Source of the DNA: JASJHI01 sp965371355
Lineage (GTDB): Bacteria; Actinomycetota; Acidimicrobiia; Acidimicrobiales; Ilumatobacteraceae
Reading direction: 5' to 3'
Assembly (NCBI GenBank): GCA_965371355.1
Contig: CBDUYD010000056.1
Coordinates: forward strand, 1 to 16,709
Length of the DNA: 16,709 nt
The translations under genes were made by a program, and so were the position numbers. This document shows positions 6,425-13,320 of the stretch, in pieces (within the stretch, counting starts at the first letter, position 1; the number at the start of each line of letters is the position of its first letter). Below the pieces are notes generated by a model, which had not been told where the DNA came from, ran no database searches, and saw only the letters and a program-made list of their open reading frames with translations.

Positions 6425-6868
6425 ATGGCTGCCACGTCCGAACTCGATCGCGCGGTTGACGAGCGGCTCAGCGAGCACGACCTGCGATACACCCGCGGCC
6501 GCCGGTCGATCGTCGACGGACTCCGCACGGCGGGCGGTCCGGTCACCCTGCCGGAACTGCTCGAACTGTCGACCGATCTCGCACTCAGCTCCGCCTACCG
6601 CAATCTCTCGTTGATGGAGGATGCCGGGGTGGTTCGCCGACTCGCGCACGCTGGAGATCACGCCCGCTACGAACTCGCCGAGGAACTGACCGAGCACCAC
6701 CACCATCTGATCTGCGAGTCGTGCGGGTCGATCCGCGACGTGGTGTTCGACGCCGAGATCGAGGCCGCGCTCGACGTTGCCCTCGTCCGCCTCGGCCGAG
6801 CCGAGGACTTCGTCCCCCACGGTCACACGATCGACGTCTACGGCCACTGCCGTACCTGCCCGGCCTGA
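6425..6868 (+). CDS. zur: Fur-family metalloregulator, probably Zur
   Basis: A 147-residue repressor with the normal Fur layout. The N-terminal winged helix has its recognition helix around SSAYRNLSLMEDAGVV (55-70), followed by the hinge and a dimerisation domain. Metal features are clear: CESC (97-100) and CRTC (142-145) form the structural zinc site, and the HHHH run (91-94), His132, His134 and His141 are available for the sensory site. Zur represses zinc uptake when zinc is plentiful. Zinc sensing is inferred from its place behind the uptake genes and from the operator at 3625-3639; Fur, PerR or Nur cannot be excluded by sequence alone. ATG 6425 is chosen over longer upstream starts, which would overlap the PLP gene and add an Arg-rich stretch foreign to the family. 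Confidence 0.85.
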   Translation: MAATSELDRAVDERLSEHDLRYTRGRRSIVDGLRTAGGPVTLPELLELSTDLALSSAYRNLSLMEDAGVVRRLAHAGDHARYELAEELTEHHHHLICESCGSIRDVVFDAEIEAALDVALVRLGRAEDFVPHGHTIDVYGHCRTCPA

Positions 6869-6888
6869 TCGTCAACGATGCGGGCGGG

Positions 6889-9318
6889 TTACAGGTAGTC
6901 GTTGCGCTGGAGCCAGGTGAACGAGAGCCAGCCGGGGACGACGGGCAGCCAGAACGTGAACAACCGGTAGAGGAACACGGCGGGCACGGCGATCGAGTTG
7001 TCGAGCCCGGCGGCGACGAGACCGCCGATCAGCGCCGCCTCGACCGCCCCGAGGCCGCCGGGTGTCGGCGCGGCCTGCGCCACCGCCGACCCGACGAGGA
7101 ACACCGCACCGATGGTGGCGAACGCGAGCCCCCCGCCGAACGCCTGGATGCTGAAGTAGAGGGTCGTGAGGTAGGCGAGGGTCAGCAGGATCGATCCGCC
7201 GAGCAGCATCGCGACCTTCACCGGACGGCGCAGGACGCTGCCGACACCGTCGAACGCCCGGGCGAGCACCGGGAGCAGCTTCTCGAAGATCATCCTGCGA
7301 ACCGGCCCGATGGCCAAGCTGAGCAGGACGAGTGCGACCGTCACCCCGATGCCGACGATGAACCATTTCGGGTCGGGGAGCGAGAAGCTGCCGAACGCAT
7401 CGCGTCCGGCCCAGACGATGAAGATCCCGATGAGGCTGAGGTGGCCGGCGATACCGGCGATCGTGTCGAGGCCGACACCCGATACGGCCACCGCGCGATC
7501 GACTCCCTGCTTCTGGAGGAAACGGACGTTGAGCGCCATGCCGCCGAGACCTGCCGGCGCGAGCTTGCTGGCGAACGACGATCCGAGCGACGCCGCGAGG
7601 AGTGGACCGGCGCTCAGGCGGTTCGGCACCGCGCCGGCGAGCGCCAGCGCCGCCCCGAGATACGTGAACGTCGAGGCGAGGATGATCAGCGGTGTCCAGC
7701 CCCAGTTCGCAGCCTCGACCTGGTCGATGATCCCGGGCAGGTCGGCGAGCTGCGGGAACAGGAAGTACGTCGCCAGGGCGACCGCGGCGATCGTGAGGAT
7801 CATCCCCCGGGTGATGCGTTCGAGGGCGACGAAGTCGACGTCACCAACTCCGCATCGCGACATCACCTCGTCCTGCAACTGCCCGAGGAGGCCCTTGTGC
7901 CGCTTGAGCGATGTCTGCGTGGCACCGCTCAGTGCCGTCATCTGGAGGCGCGGAAGGGCGCCGCCGACGACGTCCGGACCGAGTACGTCGACCGCTGCCG
8001 CGACCGTGCGCTCCGGTCCGGCGACGACCACGAGCGAGGCGAGGAGCTGGGCGACGTCGGCGTCGAGGAGCCCCTCTGCAGCGGCGACCTCCGAGAAGCC
8101 GAAGTCGATCATCCAGACGGAGGTGTCGGGTGGACCTTCGGCGACGAAGACGTTGGCGCGGCGGAGATCGCGATGGGCGATCCGGTTGCGACGCAGGAGC
8201 GCCACCTGTTCCCAGATGCCGCGCATCAGCTGGTCGGTGACCGCGTCGTCCGCGAGGTTGTCGAGCGAGACTCCGTCGATCAGCTCATAGGCAAGGAGCA
8301 TCGAGTCGGCGCCGACGTCGACCACCCCGCGCAGGCGCGGCGTACGGATACCGATGTCGCGGGCGAACAGCGCGACAAGCGCCTCGTGTTCGATCGTTCG
8401 ACGGAGTGACGAGAACGGCCGGCCGTCACCGATGTCCTTGTACCGCAGCATGCGGTAGAAGCGGAACAGCAGGTCCGCGGCACGGTTCTGGGCGCCGAGC
8501 ACCTTGACGAACAACCTGGTTCCGTCGTCGAGCGTTGCGAAGTACGGCGTCGATCCGCGGGCGTCGACCGGTGCGGGGTGGACCTCGTTGACCGGCAGTC
8601 CGGTGTCGGCGAGGGCAGCAGCGATGGCGGCGGGTGTCGGGCGGCGATCGGGACGTCCGAAGGCGAGGAGCACCGCCGTACCGCAGGTCGCTCCCAGCGG
8701 GAGCGCGAGCAGGGCATCGGAGGGGAGTTCGGCCGAGACGAGCAGTCGCAGCAGCACGACGGCGGCCATCGTGAACGCTCCGGCTCGTCGCCAGCGGCGG
8801 GTGACGAACGGCCCGACGGCGATGAACATCGCCGAGAGCTGTGCGAGTCCGACCACCCCGCTGCTGACGTCGGTGGTGATGCCGGCGCGGGCGGCGAGCT
8901 CGTTGGCCGCGATCGTGCTCACGTTCCGGTCGACGAGCCAGTGAGCAGCCGACATCAGCACGCTCGACAGCACGGACGCGGCGAGAATGTAGCCGAACAG
9001 CCGGTAGCGCTTGGTGACCAGCGGAACGACGAAGACGGTCAGCGCGGTGAGACCGATGATCATCTCGATGCTGCCGTGCAGGATGCGTTCGATGGCGGGC
9101 GTGACGAACCCGAACAGTTCGATGACGTCCTGCTCGAAACCGGTGATCGAGTCCTCCACCCAGATGGCGAGGGCGAGCAGTATCAGTGTGATCGCGGCGA
9201 ACACCACGAGCCGGAGGACATCCTGGGGCGACCGCACGTAGCGGCGGATGATCTCCTCGGTCGAACCGCTCCCGAGGATCTCGCCTCCGTCGGTGGATGT
9301 GGCGGCGGGAAGGCTCAT
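6889..9318 (-). CDS. Pseudo-PAP2 / kinase-like / flippase-domain membrane fusion protein
   Basis: An 809-residue protein in three parts. Residues about 35-220 hold roughly six hydrophobic spans that align with the neighbouring PAP2 phosphatase but lack its catalytic histidines. Residues about 225-480 are a protein-kinase-like cytosolic domain with Lys272 (LFVKVLG), the catalytic loop HRDLRRANV (382-390) and DFG at 405-407, all apparently functional. Residues about 505-805 are a multi-span domain of the UPF0104/lysylphosphatidylglycerol synthase transmembrane type, with the hallmark PTPGGLGAVEA (751-761). That domain flips aminoacylated or other lipids in MprF relatives. No aminoacyl-transferase domain is present. 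A role in envelope-lipid translocation controlled or fed by phosphorylation is inferred. It diverges from the active PAP2 gene across a 76-base gap. Confidence 0.8.
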   Translation of the reverse strand: MSLPAATSTDGGEILGSGSTEEIIRRYVRSPQDVLRLVVFAAITLILLALAIWVEDSITGFEQDVIELFGFVTPAIERILHGSIEMIIGLTALTVFVVPLVTKRYRLFGYILAASVLSSVLMSAAHWLVDRNVSTIAANELAARAGITTDVSSGVVGLAQLSAMFIAVGPFVTRRWRRAGAFTMAAVVLLRLLVSAELPSDALLALPLGATCGTAVLLAFGRPDRRPTPAAIAAALADTGLPVNEVHPAPVDARGSTPYFATLDDGTRLFVKVLGAQNRAADLLFRFYRMLRYKDIGDGRPFSSLRRTIEHEALVALFARDIGIRTPRLRGVVDVGADSMLLAYELIDGVSLDNLADDAVTDQLMRGIWEQVALLRRNRIAHRDLRRANVFVAEGPPDTSVWMIDFGFSEVAAAEGLLDADVAQLLASLVVVAGPERTVAAAVDVLGPDVVGGALPRLQMTALSGATQTSLKRHKGLLGQLQDEVMSRCGVGDVDFVALERITRGMILTIAAVALATYFLFPQLADLPGIIDQVEAANWGWTPLIILASTFTYLGAALALAGAVPNRLSAGPLLAASLGSSFASKLAPAGLGGMALNVRFLQKQGVDRAVAVSGVGLDTIAGIAGHLSLIGIFIVWAGRDAFGSFSLPDPKWFIVGIGVTVALVLLSLAIGPVRRMIFEKLLPVLARAFDGVGSVLRRPVKVAMLLGGSILLTLAYLTTLYFSIQAFGGGLAFATIGAVFLVGSAVAQAAPTPGGLGAVEAALIGGLVAAGLDNSIAVPAVFLYRLFTFWLPVVPGWLSFTWLQRNDYL

Positions 9319-9382
9319 GTGGGTGGGTGCGGTTCACGGATGACCCGCTGCCAGCGTTCTGCCATCATCGCATACGGGTGGT

Positions 9383-9388
9383 TATCGT
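9383..9388 (+). promoter_or_regulatory. -10 element of the PAP2 phosphatase gene (leaderless)
   Basis: TATCGT ends 6 bases before ATG 9395 with no Shine-Dalgarno sequence between, so the transcript probably begins at the start codon. It lies in the 76-base divergent gap shared with the kinase/flippase gene. No clear -35 is visible. Confidence 0.5.
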
Positions 9389-9394
9389 TCGGCA

Positions 9395-10024
9395 ATGCGA
9401 GATCGGCTCCACGCGCTCCGACGGCCGGGTTTGACCGCAGGTGTCGCGGCCACCGCGCTCGGCGCCTCGTACGTCGTGGCGGTGCAGGATCCGATTCCCC
9501 GGTGGGAACTCGACCTCACCGAGTGGATCAACGACGCTCCCGACTGGGTTGCCACGGTCCTCTTCCCGATCATGCAGTTCGGCACGCTCGGCGGGCCGGT
9601 CGTCGTCGCTGCCGGTATCGCCGTGTTCGCGCGCGACCGCTGGCTCGGCGCGGCGACGGCGATCGCCGGGGTGATCACCTGGTTCGGAGCGAAGGGTGTG
9701 AAGCAGATCGTCGAACGCGATCGTCCCGGCTCGTATCTACCCGAGATCAATGTCCGAGAGGGTGACGGCGCCGGCCTCGGCTTCATCTCGGGACACGCCG
9801 CGGTGGCCGCGACGACCGCGGTGATGGTGATGGTCGTCCTGCCACGACGCTGGAGATGGGTGCCGGCCTTGCTGGCGGGTCTGGTCGGCCTCGCCAGGAT
9901 CGTCCACGGCGTCCACCTCCCCGCCGATGTGGTCGGCGGATGGGCGTTCGGCACGTTGATCGCGCTCGGTTCGCTGTGGGTGCTCAATCGGGTCGAGCCC
10001 GCGCAGGCGACCGAGGTCGGGTGA
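9395..10024 (+). CDS. PAP2-superfamily membrane phosphatase
   Basis: A 209-residue integral membrane phosphatase of the type-2 phosphatidic acid phosphatase family. The complete three-part active site is present: KX6RP at 103-111 (KQIVERDRP), SGH at 132-134, and RX5HX3D at 168-178, with His174 as nucleophile, His134 as acid and Asp178 as partner. Family enzymes remove phosphate from lipid phosphates such as phosphatidic acid, undecaprenyl diphosphate or phosphatidylglycerol phosphate on the outer leaflet. Which one applies is not visible. The start at ATG 9395 follows a -10 by 6 bases. The gene diverges from the kinase/flippase fusion, whose N-terminal domain looks like an inactive relative, so the two probably share a pathway. 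Confidence 0.88.
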   Translation: MRDRLHALRRPGLTAGVAATALGASYVVAVQDPIPRWELDLTEWINDAPDWVATVLFPIMQFGTLGGPVVVAAGIAVFARDRWLGAATAIAGVITWFGAKGVKQIVERDRPGSYLPEINVREGDGAGLGFISGHAAVAATTAVMVMVVLPRRWRWVPALLAGLVGLARIVHGVHLPADVVGGWAFGTLIALGSLWVLNRVEPAQATEVG

Positions 10025-10054
10025 GCGATGACGGCCGAGCCCGAGAGCTGCGAC

Positions 10055-10060
10055 TAGAAA
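10055..10060 (+). promoter_or_regulatory. Possible -10 element of the glutamine synthetase-like gene
   Basis: TAGAAA lies 32 bases before ATG 10093 and is the only A/T-rich hexamer in the 68-base gap. It would give a short leader containing the Shine-Dalgarno sequence at 10078-10083. Confidence 0.3.
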
Positions 10061-10077
10061 TCAGGAGGAACGAGTCC

Positions 10078-10083
10078 AGGAGG
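10078..10083 (+). promoter_or_regulatory. Shine-Dalgarno sequence deciding the GS-like start
   Basis: AGGAGG ends 9 bases before ATG 10093 and fixes that start; the ATG at 10088 is out of frame. A second AGGAGG at 10063-10068 has no start codon at useful spacing. A consensus ribosome site is the exception in this window, where most genes lack one. Confidence 0.65.
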
Positions 10084-10092
10084 GACGATGCG

Positions 10093-11436
10093 ATGACGCC
10101 AGACGATTTGCGCGACGAGATCGGCGCCGGGACGATCGACACCGTCGTGATGGCATTTCCCGATCTGTACGGTCGCCTGTTGGGGAAGCGATTCGACGGC
10201 GGGTTCTTCCTCGAGGAAGGGCTCACCGAGGGAACGCACGCGTGCGACTACCTCTTCACCGTCGACATGGAGATGGAACCGGTCGAGGGGTACCGGTACG
10301 CCAACTGGGCGCTCGGATACGGCGACTTCCACCTCGTTCCCGACATCTCGACTCTGCGCCGATGCGCGTGGAGCGACCGTACGGCGATGGTGTTGTGCGA
10401 TGCCCACGACAACACCGACCATCGGCCGGTCTCGATCGCGCCCCGGTCGATCCTCCGCCGCCAGGTCGAGCGGGCAGCGGCGCTCGGCCTCGAGGTGATG
10501 GCGGCGAGCGAACTCGAGTTCTTCCTCTATCGCGACAGCTACCGCGAAGCCCACCTGAAGGGGTACCGCGACCTCGACTCCGCCGGATGGTACGTCGACG
10601 ACTACCACCTCCTCCAGGGCGCACGGGTCGAGGATTACGTCGGTGCCGCGCGACGCGCGCTGCGCGACTCGGAGATCCCGGTCGAGACCTCCAAGGGTGA
10701 GGCGGCGACCGGGCAGCACGAGCTCAACGTCCGGTACGCGGACGTTCTCGCGATGGCCGACCGCCACGTCGTGATGAAGCAGGCGATGAAGGAACTCGCC
10801 GACGCGCAGGGTGTGAGCGTGTCGTTCATGGCCAAGCCCGACGCCGACCAGCCCGGCAGCAGTTGCCACCTCCATCTGAGCCTCCTGCGAGGCGACGAGA
10901 GCGCGTTCACGACGCCCGATGGCGACACGACCGATGCGTTCCGGTGGTTCCTCGGCGGCTGGATGCGCCACGCGCCCGACCTGATGCCGTTCTATGCACC
11001 GACGATCAACAGCTACAAGCGGTTCCAGCACCAGTCGTGGGCGCCGACGGGACTCTCGTGGTCGTACGACAACCGCACGGCGGGTTTCCGGATCGTGGGC
11101 ACCGGCAGGAACCTGCGCATCGAGTGCCGCCTCCCCGGCGCCGACACCAATCCCTACCTCGCCTTCGCGGCGGCGCTGGCGAGCGGTCTCGACGGCATCG
11201 CCGATCAGGTCGAGCCCCCGGAAGAACTGCGCGGCGACGCGTACACCACTGACGCGGTCGGCTTGCCGACCACGCTCGCCGATGCGACGCGTCGATTCTC
11301 GTCGAGCGACGCGGCGGCGCGCTTGCTCGGTGACGACGTGGTCGAACACTATTCGCACCACTTCGACTCCGAATGCGCGGCCTTCGACCGTGCGGTCACC
11401 GACTGGGAGCGGCGCCGCTACTTCGAGCGGATCTGA
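10093..11436 (+). CDS. Glutamine synthetase-family ligase (gamma-glutamylamide synthetase-like)
   Basis: A 447-residue member of the glutamine synthetase superfamily, which uses ATP to join glutamate, or a similar acid, to ammonia or an amine. Catalytic-domain landmarks are in order: ASELEFFLY (138-146, metal-binding Glu140 and Glu142), GEAATGQHELNV (202-213, Glu203 and Glu210), GSSCHLHLS (255-263), NSYKRF (306-311), NRTAGFRI (327-334) and RIECRLPGADTNPYLA (342-357). The segments differ from canonical GlnA (no NGEVMPGQWEFQ), and there is no adenylylation-loop signature. This points to a paralogue such as a gamma-glutamylpolyamine or glutamate-amine ligase rather than the housekeeping enzyme. 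The N-terminal beta-grasp part is short. Substrate is undetermined; the downstream gene does not reveal it. Confidence 0.85.
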   Translation: MTPDDLRDEIGAGTIDTVVMAFPDLYGRLLGKRFDGGFFLEEGLTEGTHACDYLFTVDMEMEPVEGYRYANWALGYGDFHLVPDISTLRRCAWSDRTAMVLCDAHDNTDHRPVSIAPRSILRRQVERAAALGLEVMAASELEFFLYRDSYREAHLKGYRDLDSAGWYVDDYHLLQGARVEDYVGAARRALRDSEIPVETSKGEAATGQHELNVRYADVLAMADRHVVMKQAMKELADAQGVSVSFMAKPDADQPGSSCHLHLSLLRGDESAFTTPDGDTTDAFRWFLGGWMRHAPDLMPFYAPTINSYKRFQHQSWAPTGLSWSYDNRTAGFRIVGTGRNLRIECRLPGADTNPYLAFAAALASGLDGIADQVEPPEELRGDAYTTDAVGLPTTLADATRRFSSSDAAARLLGDDVVEHYSHHFDSECAAFDRAVTDWERRRYFERI

Positions 11437-11456
11437 GCGCGGGCGCGCCGACCGCG

Positions 11457-11462
11457 TACGGT
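11457..11462 (+). promoter_or_regulatory. -10 element of the quinone oxidoreductase-like gene (leaderless)
   Basis: TACGGT ends 6 bases before ATG 11469 in the 32-base gap after the glutamine synthetase-like gene. No ribosome site is visible, so a leaderless transcript is likely despite the close packing. Confidence 0.5.
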
Positions 11463-11468
11463 GCGGGC

Positions 11469-12440
11469 ATGAAGATCTGGAGACTCGAACAGCTGGGCGA
11501 ACCCGCCGAACAACTACGACTCGTCGACGAGGAACCGCCGATCGCAGGCGAGGGGCAGGTGCTCGTCGACGTCGAGGCGGTCGGCCTCGCTTTCCCCGAC
11601 GTACTGCAGTGCCGCGGGATGTACCAGGTCAAAAGCGGTCCGGGGTTCACGCCCGGCGGCGAACTCGCCGGTCGGATCGCGGTGTGCGGGCAAGGCGTCG
11701 ACAACGTCGAGGTCGGCCAGCGGGTGGTGTTCCTCGGAAGCGGTGGGCTCGCCGAACAGGTCGTGCACAGCGCCGAAGCGGTGTTCCCGCTGCCCGACGG
11801 CGTCTCGGCCGAGACCGCCGCGGCGATCCCGATCAACTACTGCACGACGCTGTACGCGTTGCGCGATCGGGCCAAGCTGCAGGAGGGCGAGACGCTCCTC
11901 GTCACCGGCGCCGCGGGTGGCACCGGCACTGCTGCGATCCAGTTGGCCGCGGCGATGGGGGCGCGGACGATCGCGGTCGCCGGCGGGGCGACGAAGACCG
12001 AGCTGCTGCGCGAGATCGGCGCCGATGTCGTGATCGACCACAACCAGATACCCGAGTGGGTCGACGCCGTCCGCGAGGCGAGCGGTGGAGGCGTCGACGT
12101 CGCCTACGACCCGGTCGGCGGTGACACGTTCCACCAGGTGCGGCGGTGCATGGGCTGGGACGGTCGGCTACTCGTGATCGGGTTCGTCGCCGGTATCCCC
12201 GAGGTGAAGACGAACCACGCGCTGCTCAAGAGCTACTCGATCGTCGGTGTCCACTGGGGCGCATCGCTCGGCCGCTACCCCGATTCGCTCGGCGAGCAGA
12301 TGCGGACACTGCTCGACATGGCGGCGGCCGGCACCATCGCACCACCGATCTATCCGCCGTACTCGCTCGACGATGCCGCCACCGCGCTGCAGGACATGGC
12401 CGACCGCAAGGTGCACGGCAAGGTCGTCGTCACGTTGTAG
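11469..12440 (+). CDS. Zinc-free MDR-family NADPH:quinone oxidoreductase-like protein
   Basis: A 323-residue medium-chain dehydrogenase/reductase, the usual length for quinone oxidoreductases. The N-terminal GroES-like domain reads EVxAVGLAFPDVLQCRGMY-like (35-52), where alcohol dehydrogenases would carry the catalytic zinc ligands. Cys-Asp-His ligands and the structural zinc cysteines are absent, so it is the zinc-independent type. The Rossmann domain shows GAAGGTGTAAIQLA (147-160), with AVAGGATKTE following the second strand, consistent with NADPH. Such enzymes reduce quinones or alpha,beta-unsaturated carbonyls in the cytosol. The actual substrate is not apparent. It follows the glutamine synthetase-like gene on the same strand but seems to have its own promoter. 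Confidence 0.85.
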   Translation: MKIWRLEQLGEPAEQLRLVDEEPPIAGEGQVLVDVEAVGLAFPDVLQCRGMYQVKSGPGFTPGGELAGRIAVCGQGVDNVEVGQRVVFLGSGGLAEQVVHSAEAVFPLPDGVSAETAAAIPINYCTTLYALRDRAKLQEGETLLVTGAAGGTGTAAIQLAAAMGARTIAVAGGATKTELLREIGADVVIDHNQIPEWVDAVREASGGGVDVAYDPVGGDTFHQVRRCMGWDGRLLVIGFVAGIPEVKTNHALLKSYSIVGVHWGASLGRYPDSLGEQMRTLLDMAAAGTIAPPIYPPYSLDDAATALQDMADRKVHGKVVVTL

Positions 12441-12463
12441 GCATCGCGTCGCAGGCATCGCGG

Positions 12464-12469
12464 TACCGT
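12464..12469 (+). promoter_or_regulatory. -10 element of the DUF5995 gene (leaderless)
   Basis: TACCGT ends 6 bases before ATG 12476, with the spacing and form seen before the genes at 9395 and 11469. No Shine-Dalgarno sequence is present. Confidence 0.5.
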
Positions 12470-12475
12470 CTGGCG

Positions 12476-13198
12476 ATGCTCACCGCGACGGTCGACGAAC
12501 TGCGAGCCGCCGCACTCGCCGCCGACGACGCGAGCGGCTACTTCCCGGCGATGTACGCACGGGTCACCCAGCGCGTCGAGCGGGCGGCGGCCGAGGGCCG
12601 CGTCGGTGACCGGGAACGGATGGAGCACTTCGCCCGTACGTTCGCGGCGTGGTACCTCGAGCCGATCCGCGGTGAACGTCCTGTCCCGGGGTGCTGGAAG
12701 GCGGCATTCGACGTCGCTGACGATCGCGGGCTACTGATCACCCAGCATCTGCTGCTCGGGATCAACGCCCACGTCAACCACGACCTCCCGCAGGTAGTGG
12801 TGCAACTCGCCGATGAGACCGGCGACCTCGACGCACTCCGGCCCGGCTTCGACGCGATCAACGATCTCCTCGCCGCGACATACCCCGACCTGGTCCGCGA
12901 CGTCGGCCGCGTGGCCGGGTGGATCGCGGCGCTCTCCGCGCGCGGAGGCGATCGGATCTTCAACTTCTCCCTCCAGCGAGCGCGCGACATCGCCTGGATG
13001 AACGCCCAGAGGCTCTACGCCACACCGGTCGACGAGCGTCCCGAGCAGGTCGCTCGCCTCGACGATGCCGTGAGGGTTCTCGCCTACCTCGTCACTGGTC
13101 CGCCCCGCCCCGCGTCGTGGACGATCCCGCTGCTCCGCCGCTTCGAGTCCGACGATCCCGCCGAGGTCACCGCCGCCCTCCTCGGCCCCCTTCGATAA
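12476..13198 (+). CDS. DUF5995-family protein of unknown function
   Basis: A 240-residue soluble, mostly helical protein. The block ITQHLLLGINAHVNHDLP (88-105) recalls the actinobacterial DUF5995 family. Its clustered His91, His99, His102 and Asp103 look like a possible metal or cofactor site. A second conserved-looking block is FNFSLQRARDIAWMNAQRL (162-180). No signal peptide or membrane helix is present. Function is unknown, and I do not infer one. The ATG at 12476 is preferred to longer upstream options because it follows a -10 by 6 bases and begins cleanly with a helix, whereas earlier starts would overlap the oxidoreductase gene by almost 300 bases. Confidence 0.75.
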   Translation: MLTATVDELRAAALAADDASGYFPAMYARVTQRVERAAAEGRVGDRERMEHFARTFAAWYLEPIRGERPVPGCWKAAFDVADDRGLLITQHLLLGINAHVNHDLPQVVVQLADETGDLDALRPGFDAINDLLAATYPDLVRDVGRVAGWIAALSARGGDRIFNFSLQRARDIAWMNAQRLYATPVDERPEQVARLDDAVRVLAYLVTGPPRPASWTIPLLRRFESDDPAEVTAALLGPLR

Positions 13199-13259
13199 AC
13201 CGATCCGGCGCCCCGCCCGCGCCACCCGGTTCCCTGCCCGCGCGCCCTACCCGTTCTGT

Positions 13260-13294
13260 GTGCGGATGTTCCCGCTGAGGGGGATCCCGCGCAC
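13260..13294 (+). terminator. Imperfect hairpin after the DUF5995 gene
   Basis: GTGCG (13260-13264) pairs with CGCAC (13290-13294), and an inner TCCC/GGGA pair brackets a short loop. A few T bases follow (aagttt). It lies in the 122-base gap before the LLM oxidoreductase gene. The internal mismatches make this only a weak terminator candidate; the rest of the gap is G/C-rich without other structure. Confidence 0.25.
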
Positions 13295-13307
13295 AAGTTT
13301 CGGGTGG

Positions 13308-13313
13308 TAGGCA
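13308..13313 (+). promoter_or_regulatory. Possible -10 element of the LLM oxidoreductase gene (leaderless)
   Basis: TAGGCA ends 7 bases before ATG 13321. The last base departs from TANNNT, but the position matches the other leaderless candidates. The G-run before the ATG is not a convincing ribosome site. Confidence 0.4.
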
Positions 13314-13320
13314 TCGGGGG

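Noticed and set aside
5279..6847. Long minus-strand open frame antisense to the PLP enzyme and regulator genes
   Set aside because: It has low-complexity Arg/Ser/Pro-rich translation with no recognisable motifs. The plus-strand genes here have complete family signatures, so this is a by-product of high GC content.
6721..8409. 562-codon plus-strand open frame opposite the flippase fusion
   Set aside because: Its translation is an acidic/Arg/Gln-rich mixture without hydrophobic core or motifs, while the minus strand encodes clear kinase and membrane domains.
10028..10057. Nine-codon open frame (MTAEPESCD) just before the glutamine synthetase-like gene, as a leader peptide
   Set aside because: It lies upstream of the likely -10 at 10055 and has no codon bias toward a regulatory amino acid, so it is probably chance.
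10025..10092. Glutamine riboswitch or other structured leader before the glutamine synthetase-like gene
   Set aside because: The gap is 68 bases and shows no recognisable conserved fold, only a candidate -10 and two AGGAGG sequences.
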